Positions 11,747 through 23,000 of a stretch of 64,000 nt of DNA are shown piece by piece; position 1 is the first letter of the stretch; every line of letters starts with the position of its first letter. The DNA lies in assembly GCA_033675545.1 (NCBI GenBank), contig JAWDGP010002467.1:47501-111500 (forward strand), in the 5' to 3' direction. A program made the position numbers and the translations under genes. The stretch is from Elysia crispata. Taxonomy: Eukaryota > Mollusca > Gastropoda > Plakobranchidae. The notes beneath the pieces are model-generated. The model searched no databases. It saw only the letters and a program-made list of their open reading frames with translations, and was not told the DNA's origin.

Positions 11747-11845
11747 CTGAACCATTTTGTGCTGTCTTTGTGCCATTTGCCTCCAGGCTGACATCATTTC
11801 ATCTTGCCTCTGACCTTGTGTAGTTATGTTTGTCGACTGAATTGC
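11747..11845 (-). other. candidate upstream exon of the SOCS-box gene
   Basis: On the minus strand a strong pyrimidine tract and CTTTTCAG precede a 99-base block that ends TTCAG before a GT. One frame is open throughout and reads AIQSTNITTQGQRQDEMM and onward. The other two frames have stops. Joined to the acceptor before 11484, this frame would end after three codons (SHV, stop). The exon is therefore either 5' UTR carrying a short upstream ORF (it contains ATGATG) or belongs to another transcript. Confidence 0.4.
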
Positions 11846-13500
11846 CTGAAAAGAAAGAGAAAGAGAAGTGAAAATAAATTAAAGTAAAACTGATTGATTG
11901 CCCGCTTGATAAAAGAACATGATATATTCATGGTAAAGTGTGTGCCCAGTGGTAAAAATTAGGGGACACTATGTGTGAATAAAAGCGTTCGAATATAATT
12001 TTCTTCAATACATTTACATAAATGATTATAAATCAATACAAGAGATTAAAGCGAGTGAACTCATCCCTACTCTTTTTAACCTTAATGCCAAACAAAGTAC
12101 ATCCAGTATGAAAAATAGGCTGGGAAAATTGAGACAAAAAGATGTCATCATTATTTTATAGTGACCAGCATTGTATACATTTTACTTTTATGGAGAAATT
12201 ACAAAGAACATCACCCAATCTGACATATAATTTTGATCAATCTTGTCACTTTTCTGCCTCCCCTGATATGTTAATCACCCAAAGATCATCTAGTTGCGAA
12301 AATGATCTCCCCACTGTTTTTTGGTCTGATTCTTTTTCTCACCTCCCTATAGCTCTACTGACCTTGGGAGCCATGACATTGTTTTATCAAAGGGACTGAT
12401 ATCAATAAAGAACTTATTTCTGCCAGGCACAGCGACATGATAAGGGGTATTGCTCAAAGTAAACATTATAAAAACCTAACTAATAAATACCCACCCATCT
12501 ATATTTCATGTTTTTCAAAACACTCTTTATCACAAGGACATAGACAAAGAATACAATTATAGCTTTTACATGTGTTGCATAAGTGGTAAAGAGTAGATAA
12601 TCTAGATTTGATGAGAAACTTTTATAATATTTTATTAACTGAGAAACTAAATCTGCAATTTGCTACACAAGGAAAAAACAATTGAAGGCCATGGTCCTCA
12701 TATTTTTAATTGGTGGAATAACTTGCTAATAAACAGGAACCAATTTTCAGTCTGAAAAACAATAAAATCATAAGTTTAGTTAAGATTGCTGTTTGTTAAA
12801 GTTCAGTAAAAAATAAGAATTCCTGTTGTCATCACTTCTTCAGTCGTGATTATTATGTAATTAATTTAATTTGCCCTTTTTCAGGATAACATCATTTTTC
12901 ACATTTTGTCTCAAGGACAAGTTACAGGTCATGTTGTGAACAGGATCGAGGCTGGCGGCTGGGGGAAGGAGGTGCATGGCTAAATATATAAAGCTTTAAT
13001 TTTCTTACATTCCACATAATTATCTAAATAAGGCCTCAACTTGCTGATTCCATTTGTCCAACACTGCCTTCAATACCAGTAAGTCTTAGGGCAACGAGAC
13101 AACAAAACAAAATTAACACACTTTGTGCTTATAATTTTTTTCTCATTTACTATTCAAATTTGAGCATTGTAAGGTAAACCCCCTAATTAAGAATACCTCC
13201 AATACCTGATACATGTAACAGCTTATTATACATGTTTTCAGTTTATTCAAAGATCAATCCATGCCTTCACTATAAGACTGTTAATTCACTAAAAATATAT
13301 CAGATTGTTTTCTTGATAAAACTATTACTGGTAATGAGACCCTCCATCAAAGATGGGTTGGAAAAGGGCCATCTTTAATGTCACCTAAAAACTCAAATTG
13401 CAACTTAAGCCCAAACAAATCGTTGCCGTTGTGTTCTGGGCAATAAAAAAAAAGGTATTTTTTCCAGTCCATTTTTTGAAATATGGTCTGACAAGTAATA
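11846..13500. other. non-coding stretch upstream of the SOCS-box gene
   Basis: AT-rich DNA with no recognisable exon or terminal-repeat structure. It presumably contains the SOCS-box promoter, but no confident core promoter motif was seen. Confidence 0.4.
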
Positions 13501-13560
13501 TGGTCAGGTGTTGTTAAATATTGAGCAAACTCAAGTCAAGAAGCTTTGCCTGCTGCTGCA

Positions 13561-13885
13561 AAAAAAAAGAAGAAGAAGAAGAAGAGGAAGACCAAGAGGA
13601 AAAGGAGGAAGAAGACTAAGAAGAAGAAGAAGAGGAATAGAAGGAAGAAGCAGAAAAAGAAGAGGAAAACGAAGAAGTAGAAAAAGAAGAGGAAGACGAA
13701 GACCACGAAGAAGAAGAAGAGGAAGAGGAATAGGACGAGGAGGAAGAAGAAGAAGAAGAAGAAGAAGAAGAAGAAGAAGAAGAGAAAGAAGAGAGAGAAG
13801 GAGCAGCACGAGGAGGAAGTGTAGGACGAGGTTGAGGAGTGGGAGGAGAAGGAGAACAACAATAATATCAACAAGTAAATAGAAG
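13561..13885. repeat. long homopurine tract (GAA/GAG)n
   Basis: More than 300 bases are almost pure purine on the plus strand, dominated by AAG, GAG and AGG triplets, with a core (GAA)n near 13741-13790. Arg/Lys-rich and Phe/Leu-rich reading frames through it are artefacts of composition. Mirror-symmetric purine tracts of this kind can adopt triplex (H-DNA) structure. Confidence 0.9.
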
Positions 13886-14487
13886 AAGTGTTAGAAAAAA
13901 AAAGTCACGAAAAAAAGGAGGTAAGCACTGAGTATCAATGAAGGGATATGCTGATCATCCATGATTTAAATGTATTATTTGTCTTTTGCTTGCTATCAAG
14001 TTTTCAGATTAAACAATGCAGTCATTCTATCTAAAGATTTTTTATCAAAAAATTTCACTTAGATTAGACTCAGTCAGAAATTCAGGATAAAAGTGGTCTC
14101 CCTTTTTTTTCCTTTTTTGATTCATCACATGTTGACTGGTAATTGTAAAGGAAACTAACTTTTGCCTTCACTAATTTGGGAGGATGAACAGTATTTCTGT
14201 ATTTTTTGGTGCATTCCCTTTGCTTAAGTAATTGGGCATTAGTATATATAAATACATAATAACATTAACAAGTAATCTTAAGCATGATGGGGAGTTCACA
14301 AAAAATTATGAAGAGATAGTACATATACTGATTCTATCAGCCTATGTTGACACAACATATTGAACTTAAGAAAAATAAGTCTATTAAAAAAAACGTAAAT
14401 ATTGAAAGGTCCATGTCTTCACTAATCCAGATATAGATAGCCTAGAATAATAATGGATTGCAAGTAAGACATATCATGATTCCAGGT

Positions 14488-15768
14488 TCACCAATCCCAG
14501 CTTAGGTACAGAGGCAAGTTGCGACGTCGGGCGTCGATGGTCCCGGTGTAATAAAAACTCTTGGAAGTCAGGTACTCCAGCAGTGGGAAGGATGTGTAGA
14601 ATCGGTCAGCAAAGATGTGGTGACCTCTGTCCAGGGGTTCAAGGAGTTTCTGGAACACCTTTACTGCTTGGAGACTGTCAGGGTCTGAGTCGGGATGGTA
14701 CGCTGTGTTTTTGCCGTAATAGGTGAATACGTTTATAACGTATCCCGTCGCACTATCACACAGTCCAAATGTTTTTATGTGATATTTGGACGGCTTCGAT
14801 GAGTTGAACTGCTTGTTGCGCCAACGTCCATTGTAACCGATAACCATTTCATCTATGGATACCTCTCTTCCAGGATAGAATGCAGTCTGGAATTGTGCTT
14901 GGAGTGATTCTAAAAAAGGTTCAATTTTCTCTTGCTCCTCCGCATCAACGCCACCGGCATGCAAGAACGTATGAAATATGGCCTCAAATCTGTTTCTTGG
15001 CATCATTTGACCAAACCAGGGAGTGTATTTGTGGGGCTTTGAGACACTCCAGTATGCTTTTACATTGTCCCGAGGGTCGAGGCCCATTGCGATGAGGATG
15101 GACATGAACTTGAGAAATTCTATCCGCGTGACAGGCTGATAGTTGCGGTAGATAGAGTACCGTTTTGCTGGGGTGTTCTTTTGTTGTAGAAGTTTGGCAT
15201 AAGCATTGATGTTCTGGAGCAGTTTATCAACTATTTCAGGGGTAAGTAGTGCAAACAAACAGTCTAACTCAGAACTATCCTGCTTCACAACATCTTTGTT
15301 TACACCATGGCTAGCCTGCCTGACAAAGCGAAAGTTGTTAGATGTCTGCCCCTCCTCCACCTCTCTCCATGGTGTTGCTTGTGTCTCAGGCCTAACAGGG
15401 GACCTAGATCTAGATCTTGAACTTGAACTACTAGATCTAGGCCTATTTCTTGGCAACATTGGTGTCTTTCCTTTTCCTGTAACCCTAGATCTACCCTTGG
15501 CTTTGCCCTGCTCACAGCTGATCGAGGGACACGCCCCCTTTCTAGATCTAGATCTAGTTGGTTCGTCTTTCTCAATGTTAGAATCACTTTCACTTGAACT
15601 AGAGCTACTACTGTTTTCCCAACTTGAATCCGATAAAAGTCCTGCATCAGATTCATCACCTCCGTCCGTCAAAGTGCACATATCGCGCACAGCAGATGCA
15701 GAAAAATAAGAACGTTTGCGAGGTTGTGAAGGGACTGCTTCATCCATTTTTACCTCAACAATAAACAC
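14488..15768 (-). pseudogene. piggyBac transposase, C-terminally truncated
   Basis: This frame of 426 codons has an acidic, Ser/Arg-rich N-terminus (DSSWENSSSSSSSESDSN, then two RSRSR runs). The piggyBac catalytic core follows: RIEFLKFMSILIAMGL, then the first catalytic Asp in VSIDEMVIGYNGR and the second in IFADRFYTSFPLLEYL. The third catalytic Asp and the Cys-rich C-terminal finger, which lie in the last 150 or so residues of full-length enzymes near 590 residues, are missing. The frame ends after ARRRNLPLYLSWDW. Cut-and-paste activity is therefore not expected. The RSRS runs are written as AGATCT repeats, the same hexamer that is scattered through the non-coding DNA of this window. It reads away from the intact TTAA terminus at 16003, as expected for a piggyBac 5' end. 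Confidence 0.85.
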
Positions 15769-15923
15769 TTGATCTAACGATTATTTTGGTCAAAACCTAA
15801 TGAAAATCAACCGCCACTTAGCTCAAACGACGCTAAAAATAGGCCGGAAGGGAAGTAGAATTCGTTTTAGTAAACATTGGATTGGATAGATCGAAAACAT
15901 GGGCTGGATTAGGACTAGAAAGT

Positions 15924-15996
15924 CCGAGCCGATTGTACCGGCTCGTGGTAGGTAAGTTTGGCGACCGTGAGCCGCTACAATCGGCTCATGGTAGGG
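15924..15996. repeat. paired subterminal palindromes of the piggyBac element
   Basis: Two 19-base near-perfect palindromes stand in direct orientation about 47 bases apart, each followed by a TGGTAGG tail. They sit between the transposase start and the TTAA terminus. By position they are likely transposase-binding or promoter elements. Confidence 0.6.
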
Positions 15997-16519
15997 ATTG
16001 TGTTAAGCAAAGAGAAAACCACACTAAGTCTGAAAAGTTTTTTTATATAAAAAATGTGTACATACCTATAATTCTTGCTACATTTTCTTTCCGCTTCACC
16101 CTCTTTCAGTATGGGCTTGGGACCATCATTACTTTCGTTTTGTTTGCACCAAAAAGAAAAAAAAAAATAATGGCCCGATAAAAGAAAAATGCTTAGCGAT
16201 ATTGGAGGCCCTGAAAAGGATGCTATTGGTTCTGGCAAGCGACAGATGCACTGCTTTCCACAAATGATAAGCGCCAACGATAAGTTAGGTCTAGATCTAA
16301 CCACACACGGCCTCCATCCTGCCTACGTCCTACGCACCCTTCTTTGTTACTGTCACAACCGCATAAGACCTCACTAACTAAACTTGATTAAGCCTTGTTA
16401 GGCCTACTAATGATATGCAGTGACTTACTGGCTTTATTGGATAAGAAACAAAGGAACAAAGAGCTATATCTCGCCAATGCGTCCTTATGCATCCACGCTT
16501 CTATGGGTTTTACCCTTTT

Positions 16520-16687
16520 CCCATCCACCAAGAGGTGTTGACTTTAAGCGAAAATGACCCCCAAGCCGTTGACTTTATCAGAAAATCAGTTAACAAAGAA
16601 GTAAAAAAAAAAAAACGGGACCGTAGAATAGTGATGAATTCAAGCGAGAGTTGACTTTAAGCGAGTTGATTTCAAGCGGATTCCACT
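16520..16687 (+). mobile_element. solo right end of a second Tigger-like family
   Basis: Repeated GTTGACTTTAAGCGA and GTTGACTTTATCAG blocks lead to a terminus GCGGATTCCACTG followed by TA (16688-16689). Inverted, this reads CAGTGGAATCCGCTTGAA, the usual form of a Tigger terminal repeat. No matching left end was found, so the element is truncated. Its sequence differs from the 5036 and 21748 copies. Confidence 0.6.
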
Positions 16688-16991
16688 GTATACATACCCG
16701 TTCGGAAGTTCTTGACGACTGCCGGAGAGCGTGATCTTGATCTTGATAGATCTTATCTTGATTTAGTCTGAAGCAAATAAGAATATGATCTTTTTATTCG
16801 TTTACCCTCACTTACTGTTCCATAAGTAGACGATAAAGTGATCAAAGATTAAAGTTTATGCCCTCGACCGATTTGTGTGCTGTCCTTCCGTGAGCTCCTC
16901 ATCTTTTTCACTCACTTACATTAGGAAGTTTCCTTTTCGCTTCCAGAGACCAAACCAAAACAATCGCTGTTTTTAATCCGGTCTTCATATA

Positions 16992-17018
16992 GTCACGTGA
17001 CATTACTTCAAGATGGCG
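16992..17018 (+). promoter_or_regulatory. PRPF19 core promoter: E-box palindrome and YY1-like start
   Basis: GTCACGTGAC (16992-17001) is a perfect 10-base palindrome containing the CACGTG E-box bound by USF/TFE-type factors. It is followed after a few bases by CAAGATGGCG (17009-17018), which matches the YY1/initiator consensus and contains the PRPF19 start codon. Overlap of a YY1 motif with the initiator ATG is common in TATA-less housekeeping genes with short 5' UTRs. Function is inferred from motif and position. Confidence 0.55.
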
Positions 17019-17031
17019 CTTTGCTGTGGAA
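17013..17031 (+). CDS. PRPF19: PRPF19 coding exon 1 (19 nt)
   Basis: Codes MALCCG plus the first base of Ile7, with donor A then GTGCGT. The 4-kb intron that follows splits the codon after its first base, and ATT is restored by the exon-2 acceptor. It is too short for ORF finders and was identified by phase, homology and promoter context. Confidence 0.8.
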
Positions 17032-20000
17032 GTGCGTGCCCAAAGTTTGAATATTTTTTTTCCTATCTTTCGCTACAATTGATTTTCTATCAATAATTTG
17101 GCTTATGCACTGATACAGAATACGTTTTTTCCTTAAATCTAGAGTGTATATCTCGCCTGCTTTCATAGCTGAAAGACCGTAAACCTAGATCTAGATCTAG
17201 AGACGGGCTGTGTCGAACCAAAATTTCTATCTACACGATGCCTAGATCTAAATCTAGGCTCTTCTACTGAATCTGAACATGATCAGACTGTGGCTTCATT
17301 GAATTTTAATTCTAAACAAAACCGTATCAACCAGATCCCACTAGATTTAGTTAAGACTTGCTATTAGATCTAGCGTAAGAAAACGGTAATACTGCAGTAG
17401 TGCGGTCCCGGCTCTATGTTGATAGTGCGACCATGATAGATACAATAAACTGGCCAGATTTTCATAGCATTTTAAAATGAAGGCTCTGATCTAATCAAAT
17501 TATTATCTTGCAAAAATCTAAGGGCAACTTCTTCAGTTGAGGCATTTCCATGCAAAATATTGAACTTGTTTTGGCTATTTTTAACAACAATCTGGCCATT
17601 TGTGGCGTGATTTGTTTACATCCAACAGGGACTGTAAAACTACAGTATTACCTAAGAAGTCGGTACACATGCTGCCAGTGCCACCAGAGTGCTTTTTATA
17701 ATTCTTACTCGGGCCTACTGCTTGCATTGGTACAAGAGCACCAGAAAACAAGACAAATAAAGCCCAGCTCGGCCAAATCTTGCAGGCTGATTAATTTTAT
17801 TTTCCTTTTAACATTTTTTTATTTAATCTTACCAAAAAATTACAACCACAAGATAAAACCATACAATTACAAGGCCTTGTAAATTTGCAGATATCTGCCC
17901 AACTCTGGTAGAAAATTATTCCTGGTCTTACTGTGTTTCTTCTGCTTAGAGTAATAATTACTGTAATAGACTAATACGTTTTTGGCTGTGCAAGTGGTTG
18001 CTATTGCATAATTAGTAAAGTATTTAAGTTGTAACAATTGAAAGGAACTAATTAGGCCTTTGACAAGTGAGCCCCCCCCCCGTATCTAGAGGCTAGCTGC
18101 CTGGGTCGGGAAGTGGAGCAGGCAAAAGCACAATTGGATTGGTATACAGAGCTGGAACAAATGTGCCGGAAATGTTGTTATCTTGAAAAGTATTTATATG
18201 CGATGAATAAAATCTTCATATCCCTGTCCATCATATCAAATTCATTAAGAAACCCTCAATTTTAAAGCTTATAAAGCTTGAAGTGCAAAAATACCCAAAG
18301 CCCAACTATGCCTGAAAAATACTTTAAGTGTGGTGTGGGAGAAAAATTTAATCGAAAATCTAGCTTGTAGCTTACTAATTAATGTATTAAAATAGGTTTT
18401 TTCTGTTAGTGTTAAGTTACATGTTGTGGCTAGCCAAGAATTTACACTTTTACAAAGTTTTAGCTTTTTCCATGAACATGTATTTAAAATGTCCCAAAAA
18501 CAAAAAAATATGCCTAGTCAACTTCAGAGAAGTAAGAACATGTATACATAAACTATAGATATGAAAATTTGAACTTTCAAGATATATTGAAAAGAAATGT
18601 ACCTCAACTCACTATAATGAGACAGCATATATCATCTACCACACTATTGTATCACTCATGAGGATATTCACTTGAAAGAACCCAATGCACAAAACACTTT
18701 TTCAAATGAAGCAAATTACACCAAAGTTAGTTGTGCAATTACAAAAACATTAAAAGTATTCCCCAAAACTCCAGTTGCAAATGTGTCACAATAATCTAAT
18801 GTATCCATGCAGTTCCTGTGTGTCTGCTTGTCAGACAAACACACTGAAAATTGCCATAGATCAATTTGGAAAAAAAAAATACATACTAATAATTTGAGAA
18901 ATATCTTTTAATAACGATCAAAGAAATGGTGCCCAAATTACATCTATATCAATCTGGAATGAAATCATAACACGCTGAAAGTTCTAAAATGATCTCTGTA
19001 AGTGTAGATCTATGATGTGAGTTTGTAGACTAATACAAACCATAGGCGACACATATGCTTCTAGTGAAACTTCGGAACAGGTCAGCCAAGCTAAATATGT
19101 AGTATAGACCTGGGAGAATCTTGGTTTGTAAAGGTTTAAATTGACCTAATCTCTTTAAGTTTAAATAAGATAGATCAGCCCTCTCAAAAAAACACACCTC
19201 AATGATAACAGGACATTTGATTTTGTGTGTCACTTTATCAGATGTTGACAAAAAAAAATTAGAAAAAAGTAGAAATACCTTATCAAGCGACAGTAGTTTA
19301 TTCACGTGTTCAACATAACAAATCATGTAAAATGTGTTACAGTTCAAGGCTATATTATTTTGTGTTACAATCAATGAGTGTAGAAATTAGCTTTGCTTTT
19401 TCAAACCTGATCACGCCTATTCTTGTTTTATGTTATTGACATGGACTGCTGGAGACATCAAATACTGGAAAACAACTAAAGTTTTGTACTTTCCTATTCT
19501 ATTTAAACTTAAGATTCATAGGTGGAAAAGAATGTGCCTAGATTGTGGTAATGGTAAAACAGTAATTTATTATACAAAGATGCCACTTTTCCAGCAATTG
19601 ACGGAAATCTGGCAATTTCAGGCAGTCAAGCAATTCTAAAATTGTCGGTAAACTTGATTTAAAGTGGAAAAATGTGTATATGAGAAAAAATCATAAACTT
19701 GCTGGAAATCTGACAATTTCAGGCAGTCAAGCAATTTTAAAACTGTCGGTATGCTTGATTTAAAGTGGAAAAATGTGTATATGAGAAAAAAATCATATAA
19801 ACGCTGTTAAATAGAATGAAGTACAGTGAAAACAATCTTACTCAAACAGGTTGGTTAAGAAAAGTAACTTCCCCTGACAATTCCTTTGAAGCATTAGCAA
19901 ACAAAGTAGATTTAATAGACATCCGGCATATGTCTATTTTCAAGCATGCGCAAACAGAACAGAATTATTAACCATCCGGCATAGCTTTCAGTACAAACCC

Positions 20001-23000
20001 AGCATGCAAACAAATGTCAGGCATGGCTCTAACTTTTATTTCTTGGGAAACTGAGAATTGAATACGCGTGTAGGTGTGTGTGGAGTTTGGCAGGCAAAAT
20101 TTTCAGACTTGGCTGGCAACTGATTATAGGTCTAGCTGCCCGAGTAGTTCTGACAGGCATAGATAAATGAAAATATTCAGCTTTCAAGAAACCATGGTCT
20201 GTCAAGATAGTCATCAGTCCTTTAAAGTATCACTAAGTTTTCTTTTTAAAATTTGTTAGCTTGAATTAAAGAACCAAGCATGACCATTATAAATGAAATT
20301 GTAACTAACTTTGATTTTATTTCTAGTTTACAACACAAAAAAGTAAGTTCAAATGGCTTTTTCTAAGAGACCATTTTATGTTAAAGTTACGCCTGTTTTG
20401 CTCTGGGACTTTTGAATGTGAAAACACTAAAAATGAGAAAATTTCCCTTGAGTATCGTTTTCTAAATAAAATACTGAAAGGATGAAAATCTTATAGTATA
20501 GAGTTAAAGACTTTCAAGAGACCTTTTGTCAAAGCCTCAAAATAGATATTTAATGTGGTACATCATTAAAGCCCATATTAAGTTTTAATGTTGGTATCAG
20601 TTTAGCTCGACAAATGTTATTGTAAAGTTTTACAAATAGCAACATCAAATGCATTTCTCAGTCAGTTACATGTAGCTATAAATTCAGCATTGTGAACAAA
20701 AATTATTTTAGCAAGATCTAGAGAAATTTTATAAAGATTCACACTAATAAAAATGCCCTTAACTAAATTTTTTTTATTCTTATGGTGCAGACAGTCTCCA
20801 ATGGGGTGAATGACTTTTTTATTTCATTGTGCGGATATATTGTCACCAAATTTAATATTAACAATGAAGCATCAGCATAGCAATTTTTTACTTTCATTGA
20901 AACTGTGGTCTAGATTTAAAATAAATCACTTATAGAAGAAAAAGCTGTAAGGGAAACAGTCTGATCAGTGTTTAGATTTTCAAATGCAATATGAAACTGA
21001 TATGCCATTCTATGATTTTTGCTAAATTTATTTATATATTTGTATTAATAATCATAATGTCATGATTACATTTTTGTTTATTTTTTTTTTCAGTTAGTAA
21101 CGAGGTACCAGAGACTCCTGTTATTTCACCGGTGTCTGGACATATATTTGAAAAACGACTTATTGAAAAATACATTCAAGACAATGGCACAGATCCCATT
21201 GCCAATGAAAAACTATCAGTTGACCAACTTATTCCAGTGAAAAGTGAGAAGGGTCTTTTTCTTTTTTGTATGTTTGTTCTTTACAAAAGACAGGGGAATC
21301 AAGGAAAAAATTAAGACTGTGATAAGGAGAGTGTACATTCTATTTGAAAAGTTTCATCAAAATGAACTTTTTTTTTTAATCTCAATATTTATGTTATGTT
21401 TCTCATATACATACTAACATGTATTTATAATAATTTTCTGTCGCAATAGAAGAGTAAATGCATATATACACTTGGAAATCAGTAGGTTTTTTTTCAGCTT
21501 TTCTTCATCAGGCCTTTGCTTTCCAAACAGGTTCAGCTTTAGTGAAGCCACGTCCTCCATCAGCTACCAGTATTCCAGCTATCCTTAAATCTTTGCAAGA
21601 TGAGTGGGTAAATAACTCTTTTCGTAAACTAGTGTGTAGTCTGATCTTTGTTTTTGTTTGTGAGTAATCAAACTTATTATTTCAAATTTAAATACATGGC
21701 TTTATTTTTACATGCATTATTTTTACTACATTTTAGTAGAACGATTATAGTGGACACCTCTTAAGTCGACATTTCATATATCGATTTTTACTCAAATTGA
21801 TCTTTTCTTATAGTATTTATATAACTTATAAGCTCTTGCACATAGCTCGATTTTCAGATAAATGGATCTTTTTTGGGTGGGTGGAAACACAAACTTTTAG
21901 CCAATAAAAACAAGCTTCCTCTTAACCCTGTGACTGACTCATCCATCAGTAAGCATTACACAATGTGCCGGTAAGTTGTCAAGTGCTGACAGGAGATATA
22001 CAACGCGTGTTGTCTTTGCGTAACCTGAGAGGCTGGCTAAATTCATGTGTAGGCCTAACAACAAAATTACTGGAACAACTTTAGTTCTCATAAGCCTATA
22101 GATCTATTGTTCAACAATCATCATCGCCAAAAAGTTCAACAACACGCTCAAATTTATATGTGTGTGTGCATGTGCGAGATTTTATGAAGGAATACTGGCC
22201 AGAGCTAGGCCAGAGACGCTGTGCAAGGTCTCCTCTGTGATTGGTTGATTGGTTACTGCTAACCCATCCTATATCTTCTCCTCCCCCCCAGGCCGAGAAG
22301 TAGAACAGTCGGCGTTATTTCTTATTACATTTTGCTAACATTGTGTGTGTAGGTTAGACAGTCTCCTCTGTGATTCAACAGATTGTTTGATTGGACACTG
22401 GTCACCCATTCCATGCAGTCTGTCCTTGGCTCTAGGGCTAGGCCTAGCAAAATCAAAATTATTGTTTAAATCTAAATTTTTAGTTTACATTATGTTTGAA
22501 GGGTAGATCTGCAACTATAATTTGATTGAAGACCTCTCCCATCCCATATTTCCTCGGCTTTAAGGCTAGGCATAGAATGGTCAGTTTAATTGAATTAGAT
22601 TTACATTTTGCATGCATTGTGTTTGTAGACTAGACCTGCTTCCTCCACAAAATGTGATTGGTTGATCGAACAATTCTACACTCCTCGTCTTTAGTGCTAG
22701 GACTGGGACAATCGGCTTTATTATTGAGATGAATTTTGCGTGCTGATTGCTATAAGCAAGAGAAAACTTCATCAAAATCCAATAGCAAGATAGGTCTAGC
22801 ATCAGAACCAGATTGATTGCCCATAACCAGCTACGCTCATACAGATAATTGAACTTATTGGACAATAGTGCAGATCAATGCTGAAACAGGCTACGATAAA
22901 AACAAAGACAGGAAAAGAAATTTAATTCTTAAAGAAATTTTTAAGAAAATTTAAGAAATTTTTTTCATATTATATATATATATAAAGGGGAGACAAATCA

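Larger units (their letters stand above)
14488..16006 (-). mobile_element. piggyBac element, 3'-truncated, with TTAA end
   Basis: The high-coordinate end reads on the minus strand as TTAA followed by CACAATCCCTACCATGAGCC; TTAA is the piggyBac target duplication (16003-16006). Just inside lie two copies of a palindromic motif, one GAGCCGATTGTACCGGCTC and the other GAGCCGCTACAATCGGCTC, each followed by (A/G)TGGTAGG. Such subterminal palindromes are typical of transposase-binding sites. No matching second terminus was found below 14488, so the 3' half is lost. Confidence 0.75.

Noticed and set aside
13508-13885. Arg/Lys-rich ORF on the plus strand and Leu/Phe-rich ORFs on the minus strand
   Set aside because: They are the direct consequence of the homopurine tract; all three frames stay open because GAA/GAG/AGG triplets lack stops.
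15206-15709. 167-codon plus-strand ORF
   Set aside because: It is the antisense shadow of the piggyBac transposase, kept open by the AGATCT and Ser codon repeats.
17550-17882. 110-codon ORF in PRPF19 intron 1
   Set aside because: There is no recognisable domain, no splice-compatible ends and AT-driven composition.
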